NCBI RefSeq assembly: GCF_004117855.1
Contig: NZ_QWBW01000022.1
Span: 17,752 to 81,751, forward strand
Length of the DNA stretch: 64,000 nt
Origin: Modicisalibacter coralii
Lineage (GTDB): Bacteria; Pseudomonadota; Gammaproteobacteria; Pseudomonadales; Halomonadaceae
Direction of reading: 5' to 3'
Shown: piece by piece, positions 18,059 through 26,551 of the stretch
Numbering within the stretch: the stretch's first letter is position 1
Layout of the letters: every line of letters begins with the position of its first letter
Notes under the pieces: generated by a model
Database searches by the model: none
What the model was told of the DNA's origin: nothing
What the model saw: only the letters and a program-made list of their open reading frames with translations
Position numbers and translations under genes: made by a program

Positions 18059-19012
18059 TCAGCGCTTGCGCCGGCGGTCGGCGATCAGCCGCGGCGGCTT
18101 CTCGGGGAGGATGCCCTCCGGCCGGGTCACCAGGATGACCTGCAGCAGCACGCCGATCAGCAGCACGCGCAGCGCCGCGCCCTGGGTGGCGTGCTCGGCG
18201 GGCAGCAGGTCGGTGAGCAGCTCGGTCACCGACCACACGCCCCACACCACCACGGCGCCGAGGATCGCGCCGCGATTGTTGCCGCTGCCACCGGCGATCA
18301 GCATCACCCAGACGATGAAGGTGCCGTAGAGCGGCATGAACGCCTCGGGGCTGAGAAAGCCGAAGAAGTGCGCATAGAGTCCGCCGCCCAGGCCCATGAT
18401 CGCCGAGCCGAGCACGAAGGCCTGCAGGCGGAAGTTGGCGATGTCCTTGCCGGCCGCCGCGGTGGCTGGCTCGTTCTCGCGGATCGCGCGCAGCACGCGC
18501 CCCCAGGGCGAGGCGTAGGCGCGCTCGACCAGGAAGTACACGGCCACCACGAAGACCGCCACCACCAGCAGATAGCCCAGCGGCGTGTCCAGCGGGGTCC
18601 CTTCCAGGGGCCGCGGGATGCCGGCGATGCCGCGCACGCCGTTGGACAGCCAGTCCTCGTTCTTGATGAACAGCCGGATCATCTCGGCGATGCCGATCGA
18701 GGCGATCGCCAGATAGTCGGTACGCAGCCGGGCGGTGATCAGGCCGATGATCACCCCGATGATCGTCGCGGCGATCACGGCACCGGCCAGCCCCACCAGG
18801 AAGGGCATGCCGAAGCCACCCAGGTAGGCGGGGCTCGAGGGCGTGGTGAGGATGGCGCTGGTGTAGGCGCCCACCGCGAAGAACCCGGCGATACCGATGT
18901 TGAACTGGCCCGTGAAGCCCCACTGCATGTTGAGGCCCAGGGCGAGCACGGCATAGACGCCGGCGAAGGTCAGAAACGAGACGAGATAGGACGCGATGCC
19001 GCTGAGTTCCAT
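18059..19012 (-). CDS. Branched-chain amino acid ABC permease (LivM-like)
   Basis: Inner-membrane permease of 317 residues with about eight to ten helices. The motif GLNMQWGFTGQFNIGIAGFFA and the cytoplasmic EAA-like loop (WGRVLRAIRENEPATAAAGKD) are typical of LivM. The ATG at 19012 shares its A with the TGA of the LivH-like gene, giving translational coupling. Last gene of the four-gene operon 21408-18059 and convergent to the binding-protein gene. Confidence 0.88.
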   Translation of the reverse strand: MELSGIASYLVSFLTFAGVYAVLALGLNMQWGFTGQFNIGIAGFFAVGAYTSAILTTPSSPAYLGGFGMPFLVGLAGAVIAATIIGVIIGLITARLRTDYLAIASIGIAEMIRLFIKNEDWLSNGVRGIAGIPRPLEGTPLDTPLGYLLVVAVFVVAVYFLVERAYASPWGRVLRAIRENEPATAAAGKDIANFRLQAFVLGSAIMGLGGGLYAHFFGFLSPEAFMPLYGTFIVWVMLIAGGSGNNRGAILGAVVVWGVWSVTELLTDLLPAEHATQGAALRVLLIGVLLQVILVTRPEGILPEKPPRLIADRRRKR

Positions 19013-19881
19013 CACAGTGTCCCCTTGAAGATGCCCTGCGGGCGCAGGATGAGCATGCCGACCATGATCGCGAAGGCCACGGCGGGCTTGTAGGCGGCGG
19101 GGATCAGCAGCGTCGACATCTCCATCGACACGCCGATGATCATGCCGCCGGCGATCGCCCCGTAGGGCCGGCCGATGCCGCCGAGGATGGTGGCGGCGAA
19201 CACCGGCAGCAGGGCGGTCCAGCCCATCACCGGGTGCAGGCGGGTGTCGATGCCCAGGAAGACGCCGGCCGCGGCGGCCAGCGCGCCGCCGATCACCCAG
19301 GTGACCATGATCACCCGCTCGGCGGGGATCCCCGAGACCAGCGCCAGATCCATGTTGTCGGACATCGCGCGCATCGCCTTGCCCAGCCGCGAGCGGGTCA
19401 GGAACAGGTGCACCGCGATCACCAGGCCCAGCGAGATCAGCATGATCCACAGGTGGTCGGGCTTGAGGCGAATGCCGCCCAGCCAGTCGAGCCGCCAGGG
19501 AAACTGGATACCGGTGGCGTAGGTCTGGTTGTCGGAGCCCCAGATCAGCTGCACCAGGCTGCGCAGGATCAGCGCCATGCCGAACGAGGCGATCAGCAGG
19601 ATCACCGGCTGGGTGCGCCGCAACCGGCGGTAGAGCACCTGGTCGATGAAGACCGCGATCACCGCCATGCCGACCATAGCCGCCGGCAGCGCCCACCAGG
19701 CGCTGAGATGGAAGGCGGAGATGAAGGCCAGGCCGAGGTAGGCGCCGAGCGTCATGAAATCGCCGTGGGCGAAGTGGGCGAAACGCAGGATGCCGAAGAT
19801 CATCGACACGCCGATCGCGCCCATGGTCAGCACGCTGCCCAGCACCAGGCCGTAGACGAGCAGTTGCAGGATATCGGTCAT
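19012..19881 (-). CDS. Branched-chain amino acid ABC permease (LivH-like)
   Basis: Inner-membrane permease of 289 residues. GAIGVSMIFGILRFAHFAHGD near the N-terminus and the loop RSRLGKAMRAMSDNMDLALVSGI with FAATILGGIGRPYGAIAGG are LivH hallmarks. It would pair with the LivM-like protein to form the channel. It follows the ATPase gene by a single base and overlaps the LivM start. Confidence 0.88.
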   Translation of the reverse strand: MTDILQLLVYGLVLGSVLTMGAIGVSMIFGILRFAHFAHGDFMTLGAYLGLAFISAFHLSAWWALPAAMVGMAVIAVFIDQVLYRRLRRTQPVILLIASFGMALILRSLVQLIWGSDNQTYATGIQFPWRLDWLGGIRLKPDHLWIMLISLGLVIAVHLFLTRSRLGKAMRAMSDNMDLALVSGIPAERVIMVTWVIGGALAAAAGVFLGIDTRLHPVMGWTALLPVFAATILGGIGRPYGAIAGGMIIGVSMEMSTLLIPAAYKPAVAFAIMVGMLILRPQGIFKGTL

Positions 19882-19882
19882 C

Positions 19883-20590
19883 TCAACCCCCCAGGAACAT
19901 TTCGGCGACTTCCGGATCGGCCAGGAGGTTGGGACCGGTGTCTTCGTGACGGTTGCGGCCGGTGGCCAGTACGTAGCCGCGATCGGCGATCGCCAGTGCC
20001 TGCTTGGCGTTCTGCTCGACCATCAGCACGCCGATGCCCTGGGCGTTGATCTCCTTGATCCGCTCGAAGGTTTCGTCGATCAGCAGCGGCGAGAGCCCGG
20101 CGGTGGGTTCGTCGAGCATCAGCAGCTCGGGGTCGATCATCAGCGCGCGGCCCATGGCGACCATCTGCCGCTCGCCGCCGGACATCAGCCCGGCCTGCTG
20201 GCGGCGCCGCTCGGCGAGCTTGGGGAACAGGGTGTAGACCTTGTCGAGGCGCTTCGAGAGATCGCCCTTCATCAGGTAGGCGCCCATCTCGAGGTTCTCG
20301 CGCACGGTCAGTGAGGGAAAGACGTTCTTCTCCTGGGGCACGTAGGCGATGCCGCGCCGGACCATCTGTTCCGGCTTGGCGTTGGTGATCGCCTCGCCCT
20401 TGTAGCGCACCTCGCCGGCGCGGATGCGCAGCAGGCCGAACACCGCCTTCATGGCCGTGGACTTGCCGGCGCCGTTGGGGCCGATGATCACCACGATCTC
20501 GTCGGGGGCGACGCGCAGATTGGTGCCCTGGAGGATATCCACGCCGCCGTAGCCACCGTAGATCTCCCGGGCGTCGAGCAGGTTGGTCAT
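19883..20590 (-). CDS. ABC transporter ATP-binding protein (LivF-like)
   Basis: Cytoplasmic ATPase of 235 residues. The Walker A is GPNGAGKST, the signature MSGGERQM, and the Walker B LLMLDEPTAGLSP, with the switch His replaced by the LivF-typical VEQNAKQAL segment. It would heterodimerise with the LivG-like protein on the permease pair. Its ATG overlaps the LivG-like stop by four bases. Confidence 0.9.
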   Translation of the reverse strand: MTNLLDAREIYGGYGGVDILQGTNLRVAPDEIVVIIGPNGAGKSTAMKAVFGLLRIRAGEVRYKGEAITNAKPEQMVRRGIAYVPQEKNVFPSLTVRENLEMGAYLMKGDLSKRLDKVYTLFPKLAERRRQQAGLMSGGERQMVAMGRALMIDPELLMLDEPTAGLSPLLIDETFERIKEINAQGIGVLMVEQNAKQALAIADRGYVLATGRNRHEDTGPNLLADPEVAEMFLGG

Positions 20591-21408
20591 GAGGCGTCCC
20601 CCTGGTTGGCCGAAGTGCCGCCGGGCGTGACGTTCTCGCCCATCCGGCCGCTCGCGCCACCGCCGAGGTAGGCCTCGCGGACCTGCTCGTTGCGGCGCAG
20701 GTCCTCCATGGCGCCGGAGGCGATCAACTCGCCGTTGGCCATCACGTGGACCGGGTCGCAGAGCGCCGAGATCAGATCCATGTCGTGCTCGATCACGCAG
20801 AAGGTGTAGCCGCGCTCGCGGTTCAGGCGCAGGATCGCCTCGCGGATCTTGCCCAGCAGGGTGCGGTTGACGCCGGCGCCGGGTTCGTCGAGCAGCACCA
20901 TCTTGGCGTCGGTCATCATGGTGCGCCCCAGATCGAGCAGCTTCTTCTGGCCACCGGAAAGGTTGCCGGCCAGTTCGTCGGCGACGTGGGTGATCTCCAG
21001 GAAGTCGAGCACTTCGTCGACCCTGGCCAGCACCTCGCTGTCCTCGTCCTTGACCCGTCCCCAGCGCAGCCAGGCCTTGAACAGGTTCTCGCCGCTCTGC
21101 GACGGGGGCACGACCATCAGGTTCTCGCGCACGGTCATGCGCGAGAATTCGTGGGGGATCTGGAAGGTGCGCACCAGGCCGCGATGGAAGAGTTTGTGCG
21201 GCGGCAGGCCGGTGATGTCCTCGTCGTCGAGCAGTACGCGGCCGCTGGAGGGCGGGAAGAGTCCGGCGACCATGTTGAACAGTGTGCTCTTGCCGGCCCC
21301 GTTGGGGCCGATCAGCCCGGTGATGCTGCCCTGCGCGACGTCGAAGGAGACGCCTCGTACTGCCTGGAGGCCGCCGAACGTCTTGGAGACGTTGTCGATT
21401 CGAATCAA
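20587..21408 (-). CDS. ABC transporter ATP-binding protein (LivG-like)
   Basis: Cytoplasmic ATPase of 273 residues heading the operon. Walker A GPNGAGKST, signature LSGGQKKLL, Walker B MVLLDEPGAGVN and switch IEHDMD are intact. The RTFQIPHEFSRMTVRENL Q-loop region is typical of LivG. About 20 extra residues rich in Gly/Ser close the C-terminus. GAGGAGCTCCTCG just before the ATG provides a ribosome site. Confidence 0.9.
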   Translation of the reverse strand: MIRIDNVSKTFGGLQAVRGVSFDVAQGSITGLIGPNGAGKSTLFNMVAGLFPPSSGRVLLDDEDITGLPPHKLFHRGLVRTFQIPHEFSRMTVRENLMVVPPSQSGENLFKAWLRWGRVKDEDSEVLARVDEVLDFLEITHVADELAGNLSGGQKKLLDLGRTMMTDAKMVLLDEPGAGVNRTLLGKIREAILRLNRERGYTFCVIEHDMDLISALCDPVHVMANGELIASGAMEDLRRNEQVREAYLGGGASGRMGENVTPGGTSANQGDAS

Positions 21409-21871
21409 GGAGGAGCTCCTCGCAAGCGTCTTGTTGTTGGCGGGCTGGGCGCGTCAGGACGCAGGGGCATCCGCCGCGACAGCCACGGCCTGAGTCAGAT
21501 TGTCGTTTGAAGGCAGGTTCGCGATGCCCGTGGCGCCAATGGCCGGGGCTGGCCGGGAAGCTACCGTTGAATGACCATACAGGGGCGTGGCGTTGCGCGA
21601 CAAGCGCCGCCGACGATGAGATTTAAACGTTCGTCCGCTCGGCTCGTGGCGGTGCTCGGTCCATCGCTCGGGGCATGTGCCGCGGCCCGGCCCGCACCGT
21701 GTTCGCCGTGGGTGACACGGGAGGCGTGGCCGTCGATCGGTAATGTGCCCAGGGAAGAGGGAAGAGGGAAAATCGTGAATCTCATGTTGCGACGCAGCAA
21801 TGGCTTTGCTATGTTGCAGTGCAACGAAGGCCGACATCCTTCGGGTCAGCAACCATTACGGAGGTGCAACC
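21409..21871. other. Divergent region upstream of liv-type operon and phasin gene
   Basis: About 460 bases with no convincing gene. It should hold the promoters of both flanking transcription units. The only clear structure is the GTTGCA-G-TGCAAC palindrome near the phasin gene and a looser TTGC...GCAA at 21787-21800. Confidence 0.5.
21813..21825. promoter_or_regulatory. PhaR-type operator candidate
   Basis: GTTGCA-G-TGCAAC is a perfect 13-bp palindrome 47 bases before the phasin ATG. PhaR repressors of phasin genes bind TGC/GCA-containing dyads. Assignment to PhaR is inferred; no phaR gene is in the window. Confidence 0.45.
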
Positions 21872-22246
21872 ATGGCTACCAACACCAATACCGGCTTCGA
21901 TCAGGCCACCAAGCAGTTCGAATCGCTGTTCTTCGGTCCGGCTCGCGCCTATGCGGCAATGAGCATCGACTACACCGAAAAGCTGCTGAGCACCCAGTTC
22001 GACTTCGCCAAGACCTACAGCGACGCTGCCCTGAGCCAGGCGCGTGCCCTGCTCGACGTGCGTGATGCGGAAGGCATGCGCACTTACGTCGAAGGCCAGC
22101 AGAAGGTCGTCAAGGACCTGAGCGAGCGCTTCAAGGACGACGCCGAGAAGGTCGTCTCCCTGAACCAGGACTTCGCCAAGCAGAGCCAGAAACTGGTCGA
22201 AGACAACGTCAAGACTGCCAGCAAGGCAACCAGCCAGGCCAAGTAA
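21872..22246 (+). CDS. phaP: Phasin family protein
   Basis: Granule-associated protein of 124 residues that would coat polyhydroxyalkanoate granules. It is almost all amphipathic helix, with the phasin pattern (FDQATKQFESLFFGPARAYAAM, EKLLSTQFDFAKTYSDAALSQARALLDV) and a Lys/Ala/Ser-rich tail. No signal peptide. A perfect GGAGGTG lies 5-6 bases before the ATG. Monocistronic, with an operator-like palindrome upstream and a strong terminator downstream; no pha synthase gene is nearby. Confidence 0.85.
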   Translation: MATNTNTGFDQATKQFESLFFGPARAYAAMSIDYTEKLLSTQFDFAKTYSDAALSQARALLDVRDAEGMRTYVEGQQKVVKDLSERFKDDAEKVVSLNQDFAKQSQKLVEDNVKTASKATSQAK

Positions 22247-22271
22247 GCCTGACGGTTCCTGCAGTCTCCCG

Positions 22272-22303
22272 ACAGCCGACGGCAAGCGCCGTCGGCTGTT
22301 TTC
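22272..22303 (+). terminator. Rho-independent terminator of the phasin gene
   Basis: ACAGCCGACGGC (22272-22283) pairs with GCCGTCGGCTGT (22288-22299) over AAGC, followed by TTTT. Confidence 0.9.
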
Positions 22304-22334
22304 GTTCGTCCCCCGGGTGGCGCCGGGAGACGGG

Positions 22335-23228
22335 TCAGGCGCCCTCGTCGCGGGATGCGGGGGCGGGCGAGCCCCGGGGGCGACGCGCCGGCAGGCGCAC
22401 GTTGATCACCGCCAGGCCGGCGACCACCAGCAGGCCGCCGACGAGCTTGTTGATGCCCAGCGGGTCATCGAGCAGCCACATTCCCAGCAGCACGGCGAAG
22501 ACCGGCATCAGCAGCGAGAGCGGCACCACCCGGCTGACCGGATGTTTCTGCAGCAACCGATACCACACGCTGTAGGCGACGATCGACGACATCACCGCCG
22601 TATAGAAGACCGCACCCCAGCCCGTCCAGCCGGCGCGCCCCAGCGCCGCCCATTGGTCGCCCTCGAACAGCCAGCTGCCGAGGGCGACCTGGGGGATCGC
22701 GAGCAGGGCGATCCAGCCCGCCAGCGTCAGCGGCGGGATGCCCGGCGAGGCCTTGATGATCAGGTTGGAGACCGCCCAGAAGAAGGCGCTGGCCAACAGC
22801 AGCGCGGTGGGCAGCGGGGCGGGCAACGACGGCCCGCCGGCGAGCACCACCACGCCGGCGAAGGACATCGCCAGGCCCAGCCAGCGACGCAGGTCGAGCC
22901 GTTCCTTGAGAAAGACCGCCGCGAGCAGGGTGGCGAAGGGCGTGCCCATCTGCACCAGCAGCGCGCCGGTGCCGGCTTCCGCCTGGCCCAGTCCCAGGAA
23001 CAGCAGCGGGAAATGCAGGCCGCCGAAGGTCACCGAGAGGACCAGCAGCCAGGGCAGCTGGCGGCGGGTGATCCGCGTGAAGGGCACCACCAGCACGGCG
23101 ACCAGCATGAAGCGCAGGGTCATCAGCAGCAGCGGCGGCATGTCGGCCACGCCGACCTTGATGACGATGATGTTGAGCGCCCAGATGGCGATCACGGTCA
23201 AGCCGAGCAGAAGGTCGCGAAGCGGCAC
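22335..23228 (-). CDS. EamA/DMT-superfamily transporter
   Basis: Inner-membrane protein of 297 residues with ten predicted helices arranged as two five-helix EamA repeats. Examples are LLLGLTVIAIWALNIIVIKVGV and, in the second half, FYTAVMSSIVAYSVWYRLL. Such proteins often export amino acids or metabolites; E. coli YdeD/EamA exports cysteine pathway metabolites. The GTG at 23228 has GAGGA about seven bases upstream and begins VPLRDLLLGL as family members do. The substrate is unknown. Convergent with the phasin gene. Confidence 0.8.
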   Translation of the reverse strand: MPLRDLLLGLTVIAIWALNIIVIKVGVADMPPLLLMTLRFMLVAVLVVPFTRITRRQLPWLLVLSVTFGGLHFPLLFLGLGQAEAGTGALLVQMGTPFATLLAAVFLKERLDLRRWLGLAMSFAGVVVLAGGPSLPAPLPTALLLASAFFWAVSNLIIKASPGIPPLTLAGWIALLAIPQVALGSWLFEGDQWAALGRAGWTGWGAVFYTAVMSSIVAYSVWYRLLQKHPVSRVVPLSLLMPVFAVLLGMWLLDDPLGINKLVGGLLVVAGLAVINVRLPARRPRGSPAPASRDEGA

Positions 23229-23348
23229 GAAGCATCCTCGATGAGCGGGCGAAGAACCTGACGAGAGGGCGATGAGCCAGTATAAAGAAGGCGGCACGGG
23301 GCCGCGAGGCGTGGCCGAGTCGACAGACGACGATCAGCGGAGGCGAAC

Positions 23349-23909
23349 ATGCGGCGCAACGCCCAGGCAAATCGATTGGCGCGGTGGCTCTGGGCGTCCG
23401 GTCTCGGGCTGAGCGCCTCGCTGCGGCGCAACGCCCAGGCAAATCGATTGGCGCGGTGGCTCTGGGCGTCCGGTCTCGGGCTGAGCGCCTCGCTGGCGGG
23501 GGTCGACGTCCGGGCCGAGTCGCTGCCGCTGACCCTCGAGGGTGACGCGCAGCGCACCGAGCTGAGCGTGGAGATCGCCGACGACCCCGCCGAGCGCAAT
23601 CGCGGCCTGATGGCGCGCGACCACCTGGCGGCGGATGCCGGCATGCTGTTCGTCTACCCGCGCAGCCAGACGCCGCAGGGCGCCTTCTGGATGTATCGCA
23701 CGCGGATTCCGCTGGACATCGCCTTTCTCGACGCGAGTGGCGTGATCCGTGCCATCCGCCACATGGTCCCCTGCCTCAGCGAGCGGTCCGCCGACTGTCC
23801 CTCCTATGCGGCCGGGGTCGCCTTCCGCGCCGCGCTGGAGGTCAACGCCGGTTTCTTCGCCGACCACGGCATCGATGTCGGCGACCGAATCGTCTCGCCG
23901 CCGTGGTGA
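23349..23909 (+). CDS. DUF192 protein with duplicated signal-peptide region
   Basis: Exported 186-residue protein of the DUF192 family (COG1430; function unknown). The mature domain (about 57-186) shows the conserved pattern LSVEIADDPAERNRGLMARDHL, GMLFVYP, FWMYRTRIPLDIAFLD and VNAGFFADHGIDVGDRI. The N-terminus is odd: the 24 residues from RRNAQANRL to LGLSASL occur twice, encoded by a perfect 72-bp tandem duplication. The leader therefore has two basic/hydrophobic units before a cleavage site near VRAES. A normal relative would carry one unit. GGAGG lies about five bases before the ATG. Confidence 0.82.
   Translation: MRRNAQANRLARWLWASGLGLSASLRRNAQANRLARWLWASGLGLSASLAGVDVRAESLPLTLEGDAQRTELSVEIADDPAERNRGLMARDHLAADAGMLFVYPRSQTPQGAFWMYRTRIPLDIAFLDASGVIRAIRHMVPCLSERSADCPSYAAGVAFRAALEVNAGFFADHGIDVGDRIVSPPW
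23350..23495 (+). repeat. Perfect 72-bp tandem duplication
   Basis: Bases 23350-23421 and 23422-23493 are identical, and the match runs two bases further. Being 24 codons long, it keeps the DUF192 gene in frame. Absence of any difference suggests a recent event or an assembly artefact. Confidence 0.95.
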
Positions 23910-23922
23910 GTGATCGGCGCTG

Positions 23923-24657
23923 TCACTGCAGGCGCTGGCGAATCTCGCGCCACAGGCCGGCATAGGCCCGCCCACCGGCGCTGGCGCGGGCGAAGTGTGA
24001 CACCGGGGCGCGCTCCAGACCCATGCGCTCCACGGCGCTGGCGTTGGGGATCACCGTGGACAGACGGGTCGGCCAGCGCTCGCCGAGGGTATCCATGACC
24101 TGGCGGTGCAGGGTCTTGCGCCGATCGGCGAGGGTGAAGAAGGGCCACACCGGGCAGGCGTGATTCGTCTCGTCGAGGTGGCCGCGCAACTGCTCCAGGG
24201 TGCGCAGCGACAGGGTGGTGGGCACGATCGGCACGAGCAGGGCATCGACGCTGGAGAAGACCTGCTCGGCAAGCGTCGACAGACTCGGCGGGCAGTCGAG
24301 CAGTACCAGGTCATAGTCGTCGACGACCGGCCTGAGGAGCTTGCGCAGGCGGCTGAGCTTGCGGCCCTCGAGGAGCTGTTCCATGTCGCGCGAGCCGATC
24401 GCCGCCGGCAGCAGATCGAGGCCCTCGACGCCGGTGTCGCGGATCACCTTGTCGAGAGCCGCCTTGCCCTTGACCAGCTTGTCGACGCCGCCTCGGACCT
24501 TGGGTTTGGCACGCAGGTAGAAGGTGGTCGCCGCCTGGGGGTCGAGGTCCCAGAGCAGCACCCGGTGGCCATCGCGACACGCCTCGGCGGCGAGATTGAC
24601 GGCGGAGGCGGTCTTGCCCACGCCGCCCTTGATGCTGTAGAGCGCCAGCATCTGCAT
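23923..24657 (-). CDS. ParA/MinD-family ATPase, orphan
   Basis: Cytoplasmic P-loop ATPase of 244 residues. The deviant Walker A KGGVGKT at residues 11-17 (MLALYSIKGGVGKT), the switch I DLDPQAATT and Walker B VLLDCPPSLS place it with ParA-like partition/positioning ATPases. GGAGG lies 5-6 bases before ATG 24657. No parB, parS cluster or replication gene is visible, so it probably positions some other cargo or is a remnant of a plasmid-type system. Convergent with the DUF192 gene with only 13 bases between stops. Confidence 0.82.
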   Translation of the reverse strand: MQMLALYSIKGGVGKTASAVNLAAEACRDGHRVLLWDLDPQAATTFYLRAKPKVRGGVDKLVKGKAALDKVIRDTGVEGLDLLPAAIGSRDMEQLLEGRKLSRLRKLLRPVVDDYDLVLLDCPPSLSTLAEQVFSSVDALLVPIVPTTLSLRTLEQLRGHLDETNHACPVWPFFTLADRRKTLHRQVMDTLGERWPTRLSTVIPNASAVERMGLERAPVSHFARASAGGRAYAGLWREIRQRLQ

Positions 24658-24993
24658 GAGCGCCTCCCGGGCCGTTTCGGCGTTTGCTGGGGTTGTCTTG
24701 CGGGTGACACAGTGTAACAAGCGTGCGGCGCGGTTCCGTGACGATTCGATGACAGGCGGCGGGCGGCACGCCGAAAGGCGAGGCTTTCATTCATTCGCCG
24801 GCGCTTTACAATGGACACCGGATCGAACCCCGGCGCCCCTATCCTGCCCCGGGGCGCCTCGGCGACCGGCCACGAGCCGGACGTCGCGGGTCCTCACCCC
24901 CGGACCTGCATGCGCGACGAAGCCACCGGACTTCGCACAACCATAACGTAGCCAGCCCCGGCCCGCCGGCTGGCGCATGCAAGGACTCACGAC
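24658..24993. other. Divergent region between parA-like gene and TRAP operon
   Basis: About 335 bases. It contains a hairpin, GGCGCCCC (24832-24839) with GGGGCGCC (24851-24858), and a TTTACA (24805-24810) that may be a -35 element. No gene seen. Confidence 0.45.
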
Positions 24994-26001
24994 ATGTCGA
25001 CACGCCGCTTCAACGGACTCGCCGCCGCCCTCGCGGGGGCCGCCCTGCTGTGCTCCGCGCTCACCGCGCAGGCCCGCGAATACTCCGTCTCCACCGTGCT
25101 CTCGAACGCCTTCCCCTGGGGCCAGGGCGCCGACAAGTGGGCCGAGCTGGTCAAGGAGCGCTCCGACGGGCGCATCACGCTGCGCGTCTATCCCAATTCA
25201 CAACTGGTCAACGGCGACCAGACCCGCGAGTTCTCGGCGATGCGCCAGGGGCTGATCGACATGGCGGTGGGCTCGACCATCAACTGGTCGCCGCAGGTGC
25301 CCCAGCTCAATCTCTTCTCGCTGCCGTTCCTGATGCCCGACTACGACGCCGTCGATGCGGTCACCGGCGGCGAGGCCGGCGAGCAGGTCTTCGCGGCCAT
25401 CGAGTCGCGTGGCGTGATCCCGCTGGCCTGGGGCGAGAACGGCTTCCGCGAGCTGTCCAACTCCAAGTTGCCGATCGATTCCCCCGAGGACCTCGAGGGC
25501 CTGAAGATCCGCGTGGTCGGTTCACCGCTGTTCCACGACACCTTCACCGCACTGGGCGCCAACCCCACCCAGATGAGCTGGGCCGACGCCAAGCCGGCGC
25601 TGACCACCGGCGCGGTGGACGGTCAGGAGAACCCGCTGTCGGTGTTCGACGTGGCGCGCATCGACCAGGTTGGGCAGAAGTATCTGACGCGGTGGCACTA
25701 CATGAACGATCCGCTGATCTTCGCCGTCAACCGCAACGTCTGGCAGCAGTTCCCCGAAGCCGATCGCGAACTGCTGCGTCAGGCCGCCGTGGACGCCGGC
25801 GCCTGGGAGATCGAGAAGTCGCGTGGCGAGCGTGACGAGCGCCTGGCGGCGATCAAGGAGCGCGGGGTCGAGGTCATCGAGCTCGACGACGCCCAGCGTC
25901 AGGCCTTCGCCGATGCGACCCAGAGCGTCTACGACGAGTGGGCGCCGCAGATCGGCGAAGACCTGGTCGAGACCGCCCGCCAGGCCGTCGAGAACCGCTG
26001 A
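24994..26001 (+). CDS. TRAP transporter substrate-binding protein (DctP family)
   Basis: Periplasmic binding protein of 335 residues. The signal peptide ends at LTAQAR. The mature chain has the DctP pattern: KWAELVKERSDGRITLRVYPNSQL, LGAN..MSWADAKPALTTGAVDGQENP, and an Arg in LEGLKIRVVGSPLF that binds the ligand carboxylate in this family. Ligand probably an organic acid; exact identity unknown. AAGGA precedes the ATG. It heads dctPQM; a hairpin after the gene may favour its excess over the membrane subunits. Confidence 0.9.
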   Translation: MSTRRFNGLAAALAGAALLCSALTAQAREYSVSTVLSNAFPWGQGADKWAELVKERSDGRITLRVYPNSQLVNGDQTREFSAMRQGLIDMAVGSTINWSPQVPQLNLFSLPFLMPDYDAVDAVTGGEAGEQVFAAIESRGVIPLAWGENGFRELSNSKLPIDSPEDLEGLKIRVVGSPLFHDTFTALGANPTQMSWADAKPALTTGAVDGQENPLSVFDVARIDQVGQKYLTRWHYMNDPLIFAVNRNVWQQFPEADRELLRQAAVDAGAWEIEKSRGERDERLAAIKERGVEVIELDDAQRQAFADATQSVYDEWAPQIGEDLVETARQAVENR

Positions 26002-26032
26002 GCCTCCAGGTTCTCAAATCCGTAAGCCCGTT

Positions 26033-26052
26033 GGTCGGCCGGTGTGCCGACC
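26033..26052 (+). other. Intercistronic hairpin dctP-dctQ
   Basis: GGTCGGC (26033-26039) pairs with GCCGACC (26046-26052) between the binding-protein and small membrane-subunit genes. Such stems are often mRNA-stabilising; no T run follows. Confidence 0.45.
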
Positions 26053-26071
26053 GATGCATGACGAGGTCCAC

Positions 26072-26551
26072 ATGAAACCGCAACCGGATGCGCGACTCGA
26101 GCGCGTTCTGGCCACGCTCGCCCTGGTGGTGATCGCCCTGATCAGCTTCGCCAACGTGGTGGTGCGTTATGTCACCGATGCCTCCTTCGCCTTCACCGAG
26201 GAGATATCGGTCTTCCTGCTGGTGGTCGTGACCTTCGCCGGCGCGGCGGTGGCGCTGCGCCGCAACGGTCACATCCGTATCGGTCTGGTCGAGCGGGCCC
26301 TGCCGCCCGGCCCGCGGCGGGCGCTGATCGCGCTGCAGGGACTCGCCGGCCTGGTGGTGCTGGGGCTGATCACCGGTTACGGCGCGCAGATGGCCTGGCA
26401 GGAGTATCACTGGCAATCGCTGTCGCCGGGGCTCGGCGTGCCGCAATGGTGGTACCTGGTGTGGCTGCCGGTGTTGTCTCTGTTGATGCTCGTGCGGCTG
26501 GTTCAGCAGACCCTCGATCGCTTGCGCGGAGGGCTCGCCGATGAGTCCTGA
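26072..26551 (+). CDS. TRAP transporter small permease (DctQ family)
   Basis: Inner-membrane protein of 159 residues with four predicted helices (about 14-35, 44-66, 85-107, 127-147). The family-typical segments RRNGHIRIGLVERALPP and the Trp-rich WQEYHWQSLSPGLGVPQWW are present. It scaffolds the large permease. GAGG lies about seven bases before the ATG. The last 11 bases overlap the DctM gene. Confidence 0.88.
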   Translation: MKPQPDARLERVLATLALVVIALISFANVVVRYVTDASFAFTEEISVFLLVVVTFAGAAVALRRNGHIRIGLVERALPPGPRRALIALQGLAGLVVLGLITGYGAQMAWQEYHWQSLSPGLGVPQWWYLVWLPVLSLLMLVRLVQQTLDRLRGGLADES

